A program made the position numbers and the translations under genes. Below the pieces are notes generated by a model, which saw only the letters and a list, made by a program, of their open reading frames with translations, was not told where the DNA came from and searched no databases. This document shows positions 5,419-12,936 of a stretch of DNA of 14,544 bases, piece by piece (the stretch's first letter is position 1; each line of letters opens with the position of its first letter). This DNA is from Gemmatimonadota bacterium (GTDB lineage Bacteria > Gemmatimonadota > Gemmatimonadetes > Gemmatimonadales > GWC2-71-9), in NCBI GenBank assembly GCA_027294815.1, contig JAPULP010000224.1:1-14544 (forward strand), written 5' to 3'.

Positions 5419-6996
5419 ATGTCAGACGTGGCTGTCATTGCAATAGCCGCACTCGGGACCATGGTTCTGGTCGGGGCGGCTTTTTACATGTTCGGCCGCC
5501 GGATCGAACGACGGTTGGCGGAAGCGGCAGGTAAGTCGGCCGACCAGCAGGCACAGCGTTTGCTCGAGAACGCACAGCGCGACGCCGCCGCCGCCAAGGC
5601 GGAGGCGATCTTGGCGGGCAAGGAAGAAGTGATCACCGCCCGCGAAGATTGGGAGCGCGACGAGAAGCGGCGGCGGGAGGAGATCTCGCGCACCGAGCGT
5701 CGACTCGAGGAACGTGAAACCCACCTCGACAAGAAGGGCGCCGGGCTCGACGATCGGGAAACCGACTTTCAGCGCCGCGAGCAGTCCGTTCGAGACAAAG
5801 AAGGGCGTCTCGACCAGAAGGAACAAGAAATCACAGAGATACACGAAAAACATCAACGGCAACTCGAGCAACTTTCCGGCATGTCGGCCGAGGAGGCCAA
5901 GACGCAACTGCTTCGCGAGGCGGAAGAGCGCGCTCGCAGCGAAGCGGCCGCCATCGTTCGAGACTTGAGGGAAAAAGCCAAACGAGACGCCGATCGCGAA
6001 GCGAAGAAGATCATTGCGATCGCGGTTCAGCGCATCGCGTCGGATTACACGTCTGAAATGTCCGTCGCGGCCGTCGCGCTCCCGAACGATGAAATGAAAG
6101 GGCGCATCATCGGTCGCGAAGGGCGCAACATCCGAGCCTTCGAGACGGCAACCGGCGTTGACGTCATTATCGACGATACGCCTGACACCGTGGTGGTCTC
6201 GTGCTTCGATCCGGTGCGGCGCGAAGTGGCCCGCATCGCGCTAGAGCAACTCATCTCCGACGGTCGCATCCATCCGGGTCGAATTGAGGAAATCGTCGGG
6301 AAAGCGCAGGAGCAGGTCGAGGAGCAGTTGGTGGAAGCGGGCGAGCAAGCGGCATACGAGCTGGGCATCCACGGTATGCACGCTGAGTTGATAAAGCTCA
6401 TCGGACGCATGAAATACCGCACGTCGTACGGTCAAAACATGTACCAGCACTCCAAAGAGGTGGCATGGCTCGCGGGCATCATGGCGGCCGAGTTGAAGTT
6501 GGATGTCCACCTCGCCAAGCGCGGCGCATTGTTGCACGACATCGGCAAGGTGCTCACTCATCAGCATGAGGGGACGCACGTGGAGTTGGGTGTGGAGGTA
6601 GCAACGAAGTACGGCGAGCAGGCCGTGGTGATCAACTGTATTGCGGCACATCACGACGACGTGCCGCACGAAACGCCGATATCGGTAATCGTCCAGGCCG
6701 CCGACGCGGCGAGCGGGGCGCGCCCTGGTGCGAGGCGCGAAGCGTTCGAGACCTACGTCAAGCGACTGGCGCGGCTGGAAGAGATTGCGAACGATTTTCC
6801 GGGCGTGCAAAAAACATACGCGATTCAGGCCGGTAGGGAGATTCGCATTGTGGTATCGCCTGACGAAGTGAAGGATGATCAAGCATCGCAGATGTCGGAA
6901 GAGATCGCGCGTAAGATAGAGGAAGAACTTCAATATCCTGGACAGATCAAAGTGGTTGTCATACGGGAGACAAGGGCGGTGGAGATTGCCCGCTAG
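5419..6996 (+). CDS. rny: Ribonuclease Y
   Basis: Membrane-anchored endoribonuclease that starts mRNA decay in bacteria lacking or supplementing RNase E. The 525-aa product has the full domain order: an N-terminal membrane helix (about residues 4-26), a long charged coiled coil (about 30-200), a KH RNA-binding domain with GRIIGREGRNIRAFE from 228, and an HD metal-dependent domain with HDIGK at 373-377 and AAHHDD at 409-414. The C-terminus VVVIRETRAVEIAR is the family's usual end. GGAG at 5408-5411, seven bases before the ATG, supports the start. It follows a 98-base spacer (part of the candidate 6S RNA) and its end overlaps folD by 11 bases, so it likely opens the downstream operon. Confidence 0.97.
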   Translation: MSDVAVIAIAALGTMVLVGAAFYMFGRRIERRLAEAAGKSADQQAQRLLENAQRDAAAAKAEAILAGKEEVITAREDWERDEKRRREEISRTERRLEERETHLDKKGAGLDDRETDFQRREQSVRDKEGRLDQKEQEITEIHEKHQRQLEQLSGMSAEEAKTQLLREAEERARSEAAAIVRDLREKAKRDADREAKKIIAIAVQRIASDYTSEMSVAAVALPNDEMKGRIIGREGRNIRAFETATGVDVIIDDTPDTVVVSCFDPVRREVARIALEQLISDGRIHPGRIEEIVGKAQEQVEEQLVEAGEQAAYELGIHGMHAELIKLIGRMKYRTSYGQNMYQHSKEVAWLAGIMAAELKLDVHLAKRGALLHDIGKVLTHQHEGTHVELGVEVATKYGEQAVVINCIAAHHDDVPHETPISVIVQAADAASGARPGARREAFETYVKRLARLEEIANDFPGVQKTYAIQAGREIRIVVSPDEVKDDQASQMSEEIARKIEEELQYPGQIKVVVIRETRAVEIAR

Positions 6997-7873
6997 AATC
7001 ATCAGCGGAAAAGAGATTGGGGCCGAGATTCGGGCGGAGTTGCAGCCCGAGGTCGACAAGTTGAACGCAGACGGCAGAACACCTGGTTTGGCGGTCGTCT
7101 TGGTTGGAGACGACCCCGCGAGTCAGGTGTATGTGCGTATGAAGGGCAAGGCGTGCGCCGAGATGGGCATGCATAGCGAGACAGTCCTCTTGCCGGAGAC
7201 GACGTCGGAGGACGAGTTGCTGGCAACCGTAGATCGCCTCAATGAAGACACGACGATCCATGGTATGATCGTTCAGCTGCCCGTGCCCGATCATATCGAC
7301 TCCAATAAAGTGCTCCAGCGAATCGATCCGCGGAAAGACGTGGACGGTTTCCATCCGGTCAACATCGGCAAGGTCGTCGTCGGAGACGATTCGGGTTTTC
7401 CTCCCGCCACGCCTTTCGGTGTACAGCAGATGTTGATTCGGAGCGGCGTGGAGATTTCAGGCGCGCACGCGGTAGTGGTGGGGCGGTCCAATATTGTTGG
7501 CAAACCGGTCGCGTCCCTCCTGATGCAAAAGGCGAAGGGTGCCAACGCCACCGTCACCGTGTGTCACTCCCGCACGAAGGATATTGGCGAGATCACGAGG
7601 CTGGCCGACATCCTCATCGTGGCCATCGGTCAGCCGGAATTCGTCAAGGGTGACATGGTGCGCCCGGGTGCGGTAGTGATCGATGTGGGCACCAATCGAG
7701 TGGAGGATCCCACGCGCGAACGGGGATATCGTTTGGTAGGCGACGTGGATTTCAATGCGGCGAAGGAGGTGGCGTCGGCCATCAGCCCGGTTCCGGGCGG
7801 TGTCGGCCCCATGACGGTGACGATGTTGATCTACAACACGGTTCAGGCCGCAAAGCGTTGGGCGGCGAACTAG
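6986..7873 (+). CDS. folD: Bifunctional methylenetetrahydrofolate dehydrogenase / methenyltetrahydrofolate cyclohydrolase
   Basis: FolD interconverts 5,10-methylene-, methenyl- and 10-formyl-tetrahydrofolate with NADP(H) in the cytoplasm, supplying one-carbon units for purine and fMet-tRNA synthesis. From TTG 6986 the protein has 295 aa and starts LPARIISGKEIGAEIR, as FolD proteins do. The catalytic lysine in YVRMKGKA is K53, Q97 is in VQLPVP and D120 in DVDGFHP, one less than E. coli K54, Q98 and D121; this supports the chosen start. The NADP site GRSNIVGKP and the C-terminal PVPGGVGPMT are present. An in-frame TTG at 6956 would add ten residues with no ribosome binding site, while AAGGG at 6972-6976 serves 6986. 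It overlaps rny by 11 bases and xseA by 16. Confidence 0.96.
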   Translation: MPARIISGKEIGAEIRAELQPEVDKLNADGRTPGLAVVLVGDDPASQVYVRMKGKACAEMGMHSETVLLPETTSEDELLATVDRLNEDTTIHGMIVQLPVPDHIDSNKVLQRIDPRKDVDGFHPVNIGKVVVGDDSGFPPATPFGVQQMLIRSGVEISGAHAVVVGRSNIVGKPVASLLMQKAKGANATVTVCHSRTKDIGEITRLADILIVAIGQPEFVKGDMVRPGAVVIDVGTNRVEDPTRERGYRLVGDVDFNAAKEVASAISPVPGGVGPMTVTMLIYNTVQAAKRWAAN

Positions 7874-9027
7874 ACCTCTTCTTTTCCGCCGCTCCGGCCT
7901 CTTCCGACGGCGCGTGGACGGTGGTGCAGGTCACCCGCCGGGCGCGACAGTTGGTGGAAGCCGGCATTCCTGCGCTCTGGATCAAGGGTGAAGTCACGAA
8001 CTTCAAAGCATACCGCAGCGGCCATTGGTATTTCTCGCTGCGAGATGCCGAGGCGCAGATTCGCTGTGTCATGTGGCGGTCGGATAACCAACGTCTCTCG
8101 ACGCCGCCGGAAGACGGTCTGCAAGTGTACGCCGAAGGGCGGCCCACGGTATGGGAAGAGCGCGGAGAGTTTCGCATCACCGTCAAGAAGCTCATCCCAA
8201 CGGACGCCGACGGCCAGTGGGAACTCCGCTTACAAAAAGCCAAAGCCGCGCTGGAACGCGACGGGTTGCTGGATCCGGCGCGGCGGCGTCCGCTTCCGCG
8301 GTTTCCCAGTCGGATTGCCGTCATCACGAGCCCAGACGGTGCGGCGTTGCATGACATCCGTACGGTGATCGAACGGCGCTGGCCCGCGGTAGAGATCCTG
8401 TTCATCCCGACACGGGTGCAAGGCGATGCGGCCGAGCGCGAGTTGTGCCGGGCGCTTGGCCTGCTCAATAAGATCGTGGTGGATGTGGCCATCGTAGGAC
8501 GGGGCGGAGGGTCGCGCGAAGATCTGTGGGCGTTCAACAGCGAGAAGGTGGCGCGGGCCGTCGCGGCGGCGAAAGTTCCGATCATCTCCGCGGTGGGACA
8601 CGAGGAGGACGTTGCGCTGACCGATCTCGTGGCAGACGTTCGGGCGCCGACCCCGTCGGCGGCTGGCGAGACGGTGGTCCCGGATCGCGGCGAAACCAAC
8701 CGCGTGATCGCCGTCTTGGCACAGCGGTTGGGGCGCTCGCTCACCAACCGGACCCGGCTGGGCGCTGAACGCCTGGCACGCACGGTGGACCGGTTACACG
8801 GCGCGATGTCGGGGCAGATCGAGGCACGCGGTACACGCCTTGCCACGCTATCAGCGAAGTTGGATGCGTTGAGCCCGCTCAAAGTCTTGAACCGTGGGTA
8901 TGCCGTCGCGCGGGACGACGAGGGCATGGTCCTCAAATCGGTCGCGAGCTATAAGAAAGGAATGGATTTCCGTCTGACGGTGACCGACGGTGACGTCCGC
9001 GCCCGCGTTGCAGGAGAAGAATCGTGA
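7858..9027 (+). CDS. xseA: Exodeoxyribonuclease VII large subunit
   Basis: Catalytic subunit of ExoVII, which degrades single-stranded DNA from both ends. A start at TTG 7858, inside folD, gives 389 aa: an N-terminal OB-fold DNA-binding domain (about 20-112, with LWIKGEVTNF and GHWYFSLRD), the catalytic domain with ITSPDGAALHDI, VGRGGGSREDLWAFN (213-227), ISAVGHEEDV (243-252) and RAPTPSAAGE (262-271), then a helical arm and the C-terminal LNRGYAVARD (344-353). The arm between 271 and 344 is only about 73 residues, much shorter than in the 456-aa E. coli protein; it is where XseB docks. The ribosome binding site is weak. GTG 7921 is an alternative start that would cut 21 residues of poorly conserved N-terminus. 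The stop overlaps xseB (GTGA). Confidence 0.95.
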   Translation: MGGELDLFFSAAPASSDGAWTVVQVTRRARQLVEAGIPALWIKGEVTNFKAYRSGHWYFSLRDAEAQIRCVMWRSDNQRLSTPPEDGLQVYAEGRPTVWEERGEFRITVKKLIPTDADGQWELRLQKAKAALERDGLLDPARRRPLPRFPSRIAVITSPDGAALHDIRTVIERRWPAVEILFIPTRVQGDAAERELCRALGLLNKIVVDVAIVGRGGGSREDLWAFNSEKVARAVAAAKVPIISAVGHEEDVALTDLVADVRAPTPSAAGETVVPDRGETNRVIAVLAQRLGRSLTNRTRLGAERLARTVDRLHGAMSGQIEARGTRLATLSAKLDALSPLKVLNRGYAVARDDEGMVLKSVASYKKGMDFRLTVTDGDVRARVAGEES

Positions 9028-9248
9028 CAAAACGTTTGTCCTTCGCAACGGAGCTGGAGCGGCTCGAGACGATTGTTCGGACTCTGGAAGACTCTGAGGT
9101 GGATCTGGATGAGGCCCTGGAACTGTTCCAGGAGGGTGTCAAGCGACTCAAAAATGCCCGCAAGCTACTCGATGATACCGAGCTTACCGTCAAGAAAGTT
9201 GTGACAGCGGCCGACGGAGGACTCCCGAGTGACGACGTCGACGACTGA
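9024..9248 (+). CDS. xseB: Exodeoxyribonuclease VII small subunit
   Basis: Small helical subunit that coats the XseA arm and is needed for ExoVII activity. The 74-aa product shows the family layout: LSFATELERLETIVRTLED, then a helix with DLDEALELFQEGVKRL, and a second helix LKNARKLLDDTELTVKKV, followed by an acidic tail. The GTG start at 9024 overlaps the xseA stop (GTGA) and follows AGGAGAAG (9012-9019). The end overlaps ispA by 20 bases. Tight coupling to xseA fits a subunit made in fixed ratio to its partner. Identification is secure for so small a protein because of the sequence and the partner gene. Confidence 0.95.
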   Translation: MTKRLSFATELERLETIVRTLEDSEVDLDEALELFQEGVKRLKNARKLLDDTELTVKKVVTAADGGLPSDDVDD

Positions 9249-10134
9249 TCTGGTATCGTTCCTCACGCAAGCGCGGGAAGCCACCAACGCGGTGTTGGGA
9301 GATTGGTGCGATCGTATCCGTGACGACCTCCCCGAACCCGTCGGCGAAGCCGTGGAATACAGTCTCACCGCGCCCGGCAAACGTCTCCGCCCGGCTCTGG
9401 TTCTCGGGGTGTTCCGGGAGTTGGGTGGCCACGGGGACGTGTCCGAAATCGCTGCGGCGGTCGAAGTCGTCCACACCTACTCGCTGGTCCACGATGACCT
9501 TCCGTGCATGGACGACGACGAATTACGCCGGGGCAGGTTGACCACCCACCGCCGGTTTGGCGTTGCGGTCGCCGTGGATGCCGGTGTGGCCATGGTGCCT
9601 CTCGCGGCACGCGTGCTGGCGGCAGGATGTGAGCGGCTGGGCCTCGCTGCCGAAACCATGGGCGAGATCGGAATGGAGCTGTTCCGGGCAGCCGGCGCCA
9701 GCGGGATGATCGGTGGGCAGGTACTGGATCTCGAGGCTGAAGGTCGCCCGGTTTCGCTCGACGACCTGCGGGAGATCCACCGGCACAAAACCGGCGCGCT
9801 GATCACGGCGAGCGCCGTCATCGGGGCCATGGCCGCCGGAGCGACCGCCGCCCGGATCGAGTCGGTGCGGGCCTACGGCCGTGAGATCGGGGTGGCCTTC
9901 CAGATAGCTGACGACGTACTGGACGCCACCGCCACCTCGCAGGAACTTGGGAAGACCGCCGGAAAGGATGCCCGGCAGCACAAGGCCACCTTCGCCACCG
10001 TGTTGGGCACCGAAACGGCCATGGAAGAGGCCCAGGACGCCGTCAGCCGTGCCATGGACCATCTGGGGGGTGGTGGGATAGATTCCCCTCTCCTCGGCAG
10101 TCTCGCTAAGTTCGTTGTAGATCGGCGATCCTAA
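9229..10134 (+). CDS. ispA: Polyprenyl (farnesyl) diphosphate synthase
   Basis: Trans-prenyltransferase that condenses isopentenyl diphosphate with allylic diphosphates, most likely making farnesyl diphosphate (C15) for quinones, undecaprenyl lipid carrier and other isoprenoids. In 301 aa it has GKRLRPAL, the first Asp-rich motif D89-D90-LPCM-DDD with ELRRG, the second Asp-rich motif DDVLD (228-232) after FQIA, and GKTAGKDARQHKATF. Tyr84, five residues before the first Asp, matches E. coli IspA (AYSLIHDD) and suggests a short-chain product; geranylgeranyl diphosphate cannot be excluded. Start GTG 9229 has GGAGG at 9216-9220. The usual AGDALL segment reads AGVAMV here (119-123), losing a well conserved Asp. 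It lies directly before dxs, the first enzyme of the same route. Confidence 0.93.
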   Translation: MTTSTTDLVSFLTQAREATNAVLGDWCDRIRDDLPEPVGEAVEYSLTAPGKRLRPALVLGVFRELGGHGDVSEIAAAVEVVHTYSLVHDDLPCMDDDELRRGRLTTHRRFGVAVAVDAGVAMVPLAARVLAAGCERLGLAAETMGEIGMELFRAAGASGMIGGQVLDLEAEGRPVSLDDLREIHRHKTGALITASAVIGAMAAGATAARIESVRAYGREIGVAFQIADDVLDATATSQELGKTAGKDARQHKATFATVLGTETAMEEAQDAVSRAMDHLGGGGIDSPLLGSLAKFVVDRRS

Positions 10135-10161
10135 CGACGTCACGAAAGGTCGACGAACCAC

Positions 10162-12072
10162 ATGTCGCTCTTGGAATCCATCCACGGGCCCGAAGACGTT
10201 CAGCGCCTTCCGCGCGAACAGCTCCAGCAGCTGGCCGACGAAATTCGTGAGCGGCTCATCGATGTCGTTTCCGAAACCGGGGGCCACATCGGAGCCGGAC
10301 TCGGCGTGGTCGAATTGACCGTGGCCCTCCTGTACAGCTTCGATTCACCGCGTGACAAGATTCTGTGGGACGTCGGGCACCAGGGCTACCCCTGGAAGAT
10401 CCTCACCGGCCGAAACGATCGCCTCCCGACGTTGCGGCAAGAGGGTGGCCTGTCGGGCTTCCTCCGTCGCACCGAGAGCGAACACGATCAGTTCGGCGCC
10501 GGCCATGCGGGTACCGCCATGTCGGCCGCGTTGGGCATGGCGGCGGCCCGGGATCTGAAAGGCGAGGACCATCATGTCGTCGCCGTCGTTGGCGACGGGG
10601 CGTTGACCTGCGGCATGCCGTACGAAGGAATGAACAATGCCGGCCATTCCGATCGTGACATCATCATGGTGGTCAATGACAACGGCATGTCCATCGCGCC
10701 CAACGTTGGTGCCATCAGCAAGTATTTCGGATCGATCGATGCGTCGGCCATGGCGAACAAGCTCCGCGAGATCGCGAAGGCCATCATTGGTAGAACTTCG
10801 AAGTTTGTCGGCGGACAACGCATGGTCGATTTCGCACGAAACATCGAGGAGAGCGTCAAGAATCTGTGGTCGCCCGGAATGCTGTTCCAAGAGTTGGGTT
10901 TCCGGTATTTTGGGCCTATCGACGGGCACGACATTTCGGCGATGATCAATACGCTCAAGACCGCCAAGAGCGTGACGGGACCCCGCGTCGTACACGTGTT
11001 GACGGAGAAGGGCAAAGGGTTTCCCCTTGGTGAGCCCGATGTCGAGAAGTTTCACGCTCGCAAGCCATACGATCCGGTCACGGGAGTGCTCAAGCCATCA
11101 AAGGGCAAAGGGGGGGGGCCTCCGGGGTGGACGAAGGTCTTTGGTACCGCGATTACCGAGTTGGCCGCCGAACACCCCGAACTCGTCACCATTACGGCGG
11201 CGATGCCGTCGGGTACCGGGACGAACATCTTCCAGAAAAAATGGCCGGAGCGGTTTTTCGACGTGGGCATCGCGGAAGCGCATGGCACGACCTTCGCCGC
11301 CGGTCTGGCCACGCAAGGCATTCGACCGATCGTCGCGATCTACTCGACCTTTCTGCAGCGCGGGTACGACAGCATCATCCACGATGTCGCGATACAGAAG
11401 TTGCCGGTCATCTTCTGCATGGATCGGGCGGGCATGGTCGGAGCCGACGGCCAAACGCACATGGGATTGTACGACATCGCCTATCTCTTGGCGGTACCCA
11501 ACATGACGGTGACACAGCCCAAGGACGGCGCCGAGTTGATCGGGTTGCTGCGGTGCGCCCTCGCGCACGAGGATGGACCGTTCAGCTTGCGGTATCCGAG
11601 AGACAATGCTCCCGCCGCCGCCCCTCCCGCGGCCGAAGTGGGCGCCGTAGAGTACGGCACTTGGGAGATGCTCCGTCAGGGGAAAGACTGTGCCATTCTG
11701 GCGGTTGGTGTGATGTGCGAGCCGGCGATGGGAGCGGCGGAGATTCTCGCCACTGACGGCCTCGACGTCTCGGTCGTCAACTGCCGTTTCATCAAGCCGG
11801 TCGATCGAGAGATGCTCCAGACCATCGTGGCCGATCATCGGTTCCTCCTGACCGTTGAAGACGGAACCGTCGTGAACGGGTTCGGCTCGTATCTGTCTTC
11901 TATCGTTCACGGGATCGCGCCAGACGTGCGCGTAAACGTGATGGGTGTTCCTGACAGGACCTACGAACACGCGGCACGGTCTGCACAACTGGCGTCAGTC
12001 GGGTTGAGTGCCGAAGGAATCGCAGACCGTGTGCGTGCCCGAGCGGGTGAGGAGAGCCTTTCAACCGCATGA
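10162..12072 (+). CDS. dxs: 1-deoxy-D-xylulose-5-phosphate synthase
   Basis: Thiamine diphosphate enzyme that condenses pyruvate and glyceraldehyde 3-phosphate, the first committed step of the MEP isoprenoid pathway (also feeding thiamine and pyridoxal). The 636 aa show three transketolase-like domains: a ThDP pyrophosphate-binding domain with WDVGHQGYPWKILTGR, GDGALTCG (144-151) and NDNGMS; a pyrimidine-binding domain from about 325 with the catalytic Glu372 in IAEAHG, R422 and H433 in ADGQTHMG; and a C-terminal domain to the end. E372 and H433 match E. coli E370 and H431. Several flanking positions differ from common DXS (AEQHAV reads AEAHGT, GPTHQG reads GQTHMG, GHSSTS reads GHAGTA). A G9 run codes the Gly-rich linker near 317-319. 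The stop overlaps nadK as ATGA. Confidence 0.95.
   Translation: MSLLESIHGPEDVQRLPREQLQQLADEIRERLIDVVSETGGHIGAGLGVVELTVALLYSFDSPRDKILWDVGHQGYPWKILTGRNDRLPTLRQEGGLSGFLRRTESEHDQFGAGHAGTAMSAALGMAAARDLKGEDHHVVAVVGDGALTCGMPYEGMNNAGHSDRDIIMVVNDNGMSIAPNVGAISKYFGSIDASAMANKLREIAKAIIGRTSKFVGGQRMVDFARNIEESVKNLWSPGMLFQELGFRYFGPIDGHDISAMINTLKTAKSVTGPRVVHVLTEKGKGFPLGEPDVEKFHARKPYDPVTGVLKPSKGKGGGPPGWTKVFGTAITELAAEHPELVTITAAMPSGTGTNIFQKKWPERFFDVGIAEAHGTTFAAGLATQGIRPIVAIYSTFLQRGYDSIIHDVAIQKLPVIFCMDRAGMVGADGQTHMGLYDIAYLLAVPNMTVTQPKDGAELIGLLRCALAHEDGPFSLRYPRDNAPAAAPPAAEVGAVEYGTWEMLRQGKDCAILAVGVMCEPAMGAAEILATDGLDVSVVNCRFIKPVDREMLQTIVADHRFLLTVEDGTVVNGFGSYLSSIVHGIAPDVRVNVMGVPDRTYEHAARSAQLASVGLSAEGIADRVRARAGEESLSTA
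11110..11118 (+). repeat. Nine-G homopolymer inside dxs
   Basis: Nine consecutive G lie in the linker between the first and second DXS domains, coding three glycines in KGKGGGPPGW. Long G-runs are prone to replication slippage and are used as phase-variation switches in some bacteria. A one-base change here would frameshift the rest of DXS. It could equally be a simple flexible linker or, at this length, a site of sequencing error. Confidence 0.85.
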
Positions 12073-12935
12073 ACCTCGGGGTCGTCGGGAACGCGCTGTA
12101 CCCTGACATTCCCGGAGTCCTAACCCGGCTTCTCGCCGTCGCGCCGACCCATAACTTCACGCTGTCCACCGATAAGGACCTCGCCGATCTCTGGCCTAGT
12201 CCTGTTCCGATCCTCGACGAGTCCCAATCACTCGATCTCCTCGTGACCTTCGGCGGCGACGGCACGTTGTTGCGTGGTGCGCACGTGTTGGCCGGGCGTC
12301 GCGTTCCGATCATGGGTGTGAATCTGGGGCGGGTCGGCTTTCTCACAACGGCGCCGCTCGACGGCATGGAAGACGCGCTCAAAGCGTTCGCGGATGGGAA
12401 TTACGAGGTCGAATCGCGCCTCGCTCTGGCCACGACCATCGTCAATGATGACGGTGAGGGCCCTCCGGATTTCACGCTGAACGATGTCGTCGTGCACAAA
12501 GGCGGCGTCGCCCGGGTGTTGCGGTTCCGCGTGACCGTCGATGAAGAAGTCGTCGGCCAGTATAGTGCCGACGGGATCATCGTGGCCTCACCCACAGGAT
12601 CCACGGCATACTCGATGAGCGCGGGTGGCCCCATAGTGGTTCCGGGCGTGGAAAGTCTGGTTGTTACCGCCATCTGCCCGCACACCCTGGCGGTACGGCC
12701 CATTATCGTACCCGCCTCGGCGGTCATCCGGATCGAGCAGCTTGCACCGTATACGGATTCCGTGCTCGTTTCGTACGATGGACAGTGGGACACGATCCTG
12801 GAGCCCGGGAGCGTTGTGTGTGTCAAGGCTGCCGACGAGCCCATTCGAATGGTACGGTTGGGGACAGAAGGGTTCTTCGACCGGGTGCGCAGCAAGCTAC
12901 AATGGGGAGACCTGAGCGACCGCGAAAAGGTGTGA
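12069..12935 (+). CDS. nadK: NAD kinase
   Basis: ATP- or polyphosphate-dependent enzyme that phosphorylates NAD to NADP in the cytoplasm, setting the supply for NADPH-using pathways such as the MEP route next door. The 288-aa product has the family landmarks: N-terminal GVVGNALYPDIP, the GGDGT motif (62-66) with FGGDGTLLRGA, GVNLGRVGFL, LNDVVVHKGG, the conserved SPTGSTAYSMSAGGPIV that forms the active site, and a C-terminal PHTLAVRPIIVP. It starts at ATG 12069, overlapping the dxs stop by four bases; GAGGAG at 12049-12054 is a rather distant ribosome binding site, so coupling to dxs is likely. Only one base separates its stop from recN. Confidence 0.95.
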   Translation: MNLGVVGNALYPDIPGVLTRLLAVAPTHNFTLSTDKDLADLWPSPVPILDESQSLDLLVTFGGDGTLLRGAHVLAGRRVPIMGVNLGRVGFLTTAPLDGMEDALKAFADGNYEVESRLALATTIVNDDGEGPPDFTLNDVVVHKGGVARVLRFRVTVDEEVVGQYSADGIIVASPTGSTAYSMSAGGPIVVPGVESLVVTAICPHTLAVRPIIVPASAVIRIEQLAPYTDSVLVSYDGQWDTILEPGSVVCVKAADEPIRMVRLGTEGFFDRVRSKLQWGDLSDREKV

Positions 12936-12936
12936 T

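Noticed and set aside
6241..7059. Minus-strand open frame of 272 codons opposite rny and the start of folD
   Set aside because: Antisense shadow of RNase Y, whose KH and HD domains account for the conservation expected there.
7782..8936. Minus-strand open frame of 384 codons opposite xseA
   Set aside because: Product is dominated by Ser, Arg and Thr, with no known motif; it mirrors the xseA codon pattern.
11098..11988. Minus-strand open frame of 296 codons opposite dxs
   Set aside because: Antisense to a confirmed enzyme gene, without family motifs or a ribosome binding site.
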